Shown here piece after piece: positions 61,190 to 64,000 of a DNA stretch of 64,000 nt. The position numbers and the translations under genes are program-made. Position 1 is the first letter of the stretch; each line of letters begins with the position of its first letter. The stretch is from an uncultured Prevotella sp. (lineage in GTDB: Bacteria > Bacteroidota > Bacteroidia > Bacteroidales > Bacteroidaceae). The notes beneath the pieces were generated by a model. That model saw only the letters and a list, made by a program, of their open reading frames with translations. It made no database searches and was not told the origin of the DNA. Where the stretch lies: assembly GCA_905236755.1 (NCBI GenBank), contig CAJOCR010000004.1:124001-188000 (forward strand), in the 5' to 3' direction.

Positions 61190-61416
61190 ACCTCTCCCCC
61201 CGCCCTCCCCCGAGTGGGAGGGAGCCAAATTCGAATTACGAATTTGGAATTTTGAATGTTGAATTATTAAGCGCATAGCGCTTTTTTCAATTTTTCCATC
61301 TTTCATTCTTTCAATATACTGAACGAAGTGAGGCCCCTCCCACTCGGGGGTTTCTGTCCCCCGGAAACGGGGGAACCGAAGGGGGTATAAAGACCATTGA
61401 GGCGGGGGGGAGAGGT
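61190..61416. mobile_element. MITE-like element, copy 2 (227 bp)
   Basis: Same termini as copy 1 (ACCTCTCCCCCCGCC and GGCGGGGGGGAGAGGT) and the same 115-bp core (61220-61334), with the intact palindrome AAGCGC ata GCGCTT at 61269-61283. It differs outside the core by an extra GC-rich insert (about 61335-61400). It fits tightly between the stop of the second RSH gene and the start of the DUF1460 gene. Confidence 0.72.
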
Positions 61417-61419
61417 TAT

Positions 61420-63633
61420 TTATATTCTCGTAATATTAATGACTCCTTTTATTGTGCGTAGTTTCTTTATCAACATATTGAGTTTACTGGTGTCATCGAG
61501 TTGAACTACAAGATTACCGCTGAAGAGTCCGTCGTGACTATCTATATTGATAGAGCGCATAACGATTTTCTCTTCTTTTGAGATGATATTTGTGATGTTG
61601 CTGATGATACCAATATCATCGTTGCCTACGATGCGAAGGGTAATGCTATATTGATTTGAGCCCTTACCGCTCCATTTGGCTTTCACCACTCGATAGCCAA
61701 AACGTTTCTTTAGCTCTGGGGCGTTAGGACAGTCGCTTCGATGGATGGTGATTCCACCGTTTACGGTGACAAAGCCAAATACATCGTCGCCATAGATAGG
61801 GTGACAGCAACGTGCCAGTTTGTAGTCTATGCCTTTGAGGTTGCGGTCGATGACAAGCACATCGTCGTTCTGACGTGTGAGTTCTTCCTGTGGATTCTCG
61901 AATTCAAAGTTCTCGGCACTTGTTGTTGGTTTAGGTGCGTTGTTGTTCTGGTCGTGGTCGCGCACTTCAAGATATTTTTCGAGAACCACGTCAACACCAA
62001 GCTTTTCTTCAGCTACATCCTTATAAAATTCGCTTACTTCCTTGTAGCCGAGTTTCTTGATGAGGTGGAACATAACGCTCTCTTCAATCTCGATCTTTCG
62101 GTTTTTGAAACGGCGTTCAAGCAATTCCTTGGCATAGCGTCCTTCTCTAACCTCGTTGTCTTTTAGGGCAAGACGAATCTTTGATTTTGCCTTGCTGCTC
62201 TTAACAAGGTTGAGCCAGTCGCGCTTAGGTGTTTGGTCGGCACGTGTGAGAATCTCCACTGTGTCACCCGATTTTAATGGTTCACGGAAACTAACCGCCT
62301 TACCATTAATCTTTCCACCTACACACTTGTTTCCTATGCCAGAATGGATATGATAAGCAAAGTCAAGGATAGTCGCTCCCTTAGGGAATTTCAGCAGATC
62401 GCCCTTTGGTGTGAACACATACACTTCATCTTCTACCAAGTCCATCTTGAACTGATCCATGAGTTGCAGGTCATCGTTGTTCTCAAGGGCAGAACGGATG
62501 TTTGCCAACCAGCTATCAATATTACCTTCGCCACTCTTGATACCTTTGTATCGCCAGTGGGCAGCAAGACCGTGCTCGGCAATTTCGTCCATGCGCTCAG
62601 TACGTATCTGCACTTCCACCCATTTGTTTTTAGGACCTAAAACGGTGATGTGCAGACACTCGTAACCATTGCTCTTTGGTACAGACAACCAGTCACGCAA
62701 ACGCTTTGGGTTTGGCTGATACATATCAGTAACGATAGAGTAGGCTTGCCAACATTGCATCTTTTCCTTTTCAAGAGGCGAGTCGATGATGATTCTGATG
62801 GCAAAGAGGTCGTAGATACCTTCAAAGCCACATTTCTGTTTCTTCATCTTCTGCCAGATAGAGTGAATACTCTTTGTGCGTCCCTTGATATGGAATTTCA
62901 ATCCAGCGTTTTCAAGATTCTGTTTCACAGGGTTGATAAAGCTTTCTATGTAGGCATCACGAGAAGCCTTGGTAGCATTTAGCTTATCTTTTATCATGTA
63001 GTAAGCGTCGTGCTCAAGGTATTTCAGGGATAGATCCTCAAGTTCGCTCTTCAACTGATATAGTCCTAACTTATGAGCCAATGGAGCGTATAGATAGCTT
63101 GCTTCCTCGCTCACCTGATGTTTGGCTTCAAGAGCTTCGGTATCGCGAATCTGTCGCATAACGTTCACTCTGTCGGCAATCATGATGAGTATTACTCGCA
63201 TGTCTTCCGAGAACGAAATGAGAAGGTTTCTGAAGTTTTCGCTCTCTACGATAGGACTCTTTTCGTATAACTGATGAATTTTCACCAATCCACGAATGAT
63301 ATGTGCCACACTTGTACCAAATTTCTTCTCTATGGCTTCAAGGGTTACGTTTCCGGTAACAACAACCTGATAGAGCAGAACGGCAAGCACGCCATCTCTT
63401 TTTAAACCTATTTCATCAACAGCTATCTGTGCTGTTCTGAGGGCCTGCAGTATTGGGTTTAAGCCAAAAACATCTCTGTGTAGTTGGTTCTGTTCAATGC
63501 TTTTACTGATCTCTTGACGCAGTTTCTCCTCGTCATCTTCTTTTAGCGTGTTTCCTATTGCTTCGCGAAGATGAACAAGAATCTCGTTTGATTCAGTTAT
63601 TTCCTCAGCTGTAAATTCTAATTTCTCGTTCAA
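61420..63633 (-). CDS. relA: RelA-type (p)ppGpp synthetase with degenerate HD domain
   Basis: A 737-residue RSH protein. In the position of the hydrolase HD motif it reads LLYQVVVTGNVTLEA (residues 87-101) and it also lacks the upstream H-x-G-x-x-R motif, so it should not hydrolyse ppGpp. The synthetase part is intact (HIKGRTKSIHSIWQKMKKQ, YDLFAIRIII), followed by TGS (VYVFTPKGDLLKFPKGATILDFAY) and ACT domains. With the HD-intact paralogue at 42965-45232 it gives a RelA/SpoT pair as known in Bacteroides. Confidence 0.92.
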   Translation of the reverse strand: MNEKLEFTAEEITESNEILVHLREAIGNTLKEDDEEKLRQEISKSIEQNQLHRDVFGLNPILQALRTAQIAVDEIGLKRDGVLAVLLYQVVVTGNVTLEAIEKKFGTSVAHIIRGLVKIHQLYEKSPIVESENFRNLLISFSEDMRVILIMIADRVNVMRQIRDTEALEAKHQVSEEASYLYAPLAHKLGLYQLKSELEDLSLKYLEHDAYYMIKDKLNATKASRDAYIESFINPVKQNLENAGLKFHIKGRTKSIHSIWQKMKKQKCGFEGIYDLFAIRIIIDSPLEKEKMQCWQAYSIVTDMYQPNPKRLRDWLSVPKSNGYECLHITVLGPKNKWVEVQIRTERMDEIAEHGLAAHWRYKGIKSGEGNIDSWLANIRSALENNDDLQLMDQFKMDLVEDEVYVFTPKGDLLKFPKGATILDFAYHIHSGIGNKCVGGKINGKAVSFREPLKSGDTVEILTRADQTPKRDWLNLVKSSKAKSKIRLALKDNEVREGRYAKELLERRFKNRKIEIEESVMFHLIKKLGYKEVSEFYKDVAEEKLGVDVVLEKYLEVRDHDQNNNAPKPTTSAENFEFENPQEELTRQNDDVLVIDRNLKGIDYKLARCCHPIYGDDVFGFVTVNGGITIHRSDCPNAPELKKRFGYRVVKAKWSGKGSNQYSITLRIVGNDDIGIISNITNIISKEEKIVMRSINIDSHDGLFSGNLVVQLDDTSKLNMLIKKLRTIKGVINITRI

Positions 63634-63644
63634 TGTTTATTTTT

Positions 63645-63792
63645 TTTAATTACGAATTACGAATTACGATTTACGAATTATTTAAATTACGAATTGTGAG
63701 TTACGAATTCATAATTATTAATTCATAATTGTATAATTGCGCTTGCGCAATCAATTCCAAATTCGTAATTCCAAATTCGTAATTCCAAATTT
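63645..63792. repeat. A/T-rich intergenic repeat with REP-like palindrome (63736-63751)
   Basis: ATTGCGC tt GCGCAAT is flanked by 'attacgaatt' copies on the left and 'aattccaaattcgt' copies on the right. The layout matches the block at 29632-29757. No gene is seen between the stop of the DUF4301-type gene and relA. Confidence 0.75.
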
Positions 63793-64000
63793 TTACTGGT
63801 GCTGTTCACGAAGCAAATCGTTAACTGTCTTTACAGGGTTGAAGGTTGATAGTGGCACCTCCACGAATACAGTATTCCAGTTACTCATTGCTCCATTCCA
63901 GAGTCCTGGTAATTCCAGAGCCTTGAGCTCTTTACCGCCCTTACTCTTATTAGAGATAAATCCTGTTGAAGGATCAACAAAGTCGGGTAGGTTGAAGGCA
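63793..64000 (-). CDS. DUF4301-type protein, C-terminal part
   Basis: The last 69 codons of a gene that enters from the right edge. FNLPDFVDPSTGFISNKSK and ELPGLWNGAMSNWNTVFVEV, then TFNPVKTVNDLLREQHQ at the stop, match the end of DUF4301, a Bacteroidetes family with a nucleotidyltransferase-like fold. The start and the catalytic part are outside the window. relA follows 160 bases downstream on the same strand. Confidence 0.7.
   Translation of the reverse strand, partial: AFNLPDFVDPSTGFISNKSKGGKELKALELPGLWNGAMSNWNTVFVEVPLSTFNPVKTVNDLLREQHQ

Noticed and set aside
61175..61306. Longer start for the DUF1460 gene, and the matching N-terminal ORF extension at 60079-60288
   Set aside because: Both encode the same peptide because they lie in the two copies of the MITE-like element; the signal peptide starts at 61174.

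Overview
The window looks like a chromosome segment of a Bacteroidales bacterium, most likely Prevotella or a close relative. The reasons are the moderate-to-low GC content, many promoters of the Bacteroidetes type (TTG or TTTG, 19-20 bases, then TAnnTTTG), a type V (FimA/Mfa1-like) fimbrillin lipoprotein cluster, a rsfS-ftsH-cdsA operon, a parA-parB-DUF5683-mltD-rsh block and two long RelA/SpoT homologues. No phage, CRISPR array or rRNA operon was seen. One tRNA (Gln, anticodon CTG) is present.

Layout. 1-4349: the 5' part of a C1-family aminopeptidase, nadB, and a plus-strand group with a small membrane protein, a PBP4-type carboxypeptidase and a small lipoprotein. 4464-5211: a zeta-toxin-like kinase with a small overlapping partner. 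5473-24368: an approximately 19-kb minus-strand cluster of 13 lipoprotein genes plus one 59-codon ORF. Read in the direction of transcription, it has two Fimbrillin-like proteins, the small ORF, three more Fimbrillin-like proteins, three FimA/Mfa1-type pilins (one with a 415-residue repeat tail), four tandem proteins with a C-terminal lectin-like domain, and a last protein lacking that domain. 24877-25914: a REP-associated tyrosine transposase fused to a DprA-like domain. 25927-31772: a Pif1/RecD-type helicase and an etfB-etfA-acyl-CoA dehydrogenase set. 32221-42852: dnaG, cls, rsmD, a DUF3822 gene, a RecD-like helicase, a SprT-like protease, alaS and a MerR regulator. 42965-49134: the parA-to-rsh operon. 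49236-54610: surE-lpxB facing rsfS-ftsH-cdsA. 54611-57687: an eroded stretch with the tRNA, a secreted protein, a fused gene remnant, a motif array and a broken lipoprotein. 57688-64000: engB-ABC-F, a DUF1460 gene between two MITE-like elements, a second RSH gene and the 3' end of a DUF4301-type gene.

The most notable system is the pilus cluster. All 13 lipoproteins carry an S/G-R motif 22-39 residues after the lipobox cysteine, as expected for a protease-matured, donor-strand-exchanged type V pilus. Duplicated, diverging lectin-like proteins and a repeat-stalk subunit suggest a surface fibre with interchangeable adhesive tips.

The second theme is small dispersed repeats. GCGC-type palindromes, GC-rich palindromes and two 115-bp near-identical copies sit between genes. 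One such palindrome lies in the 3' end of the RAYT transposase gene, which points to RAYT as the likely mobilising enzyme.
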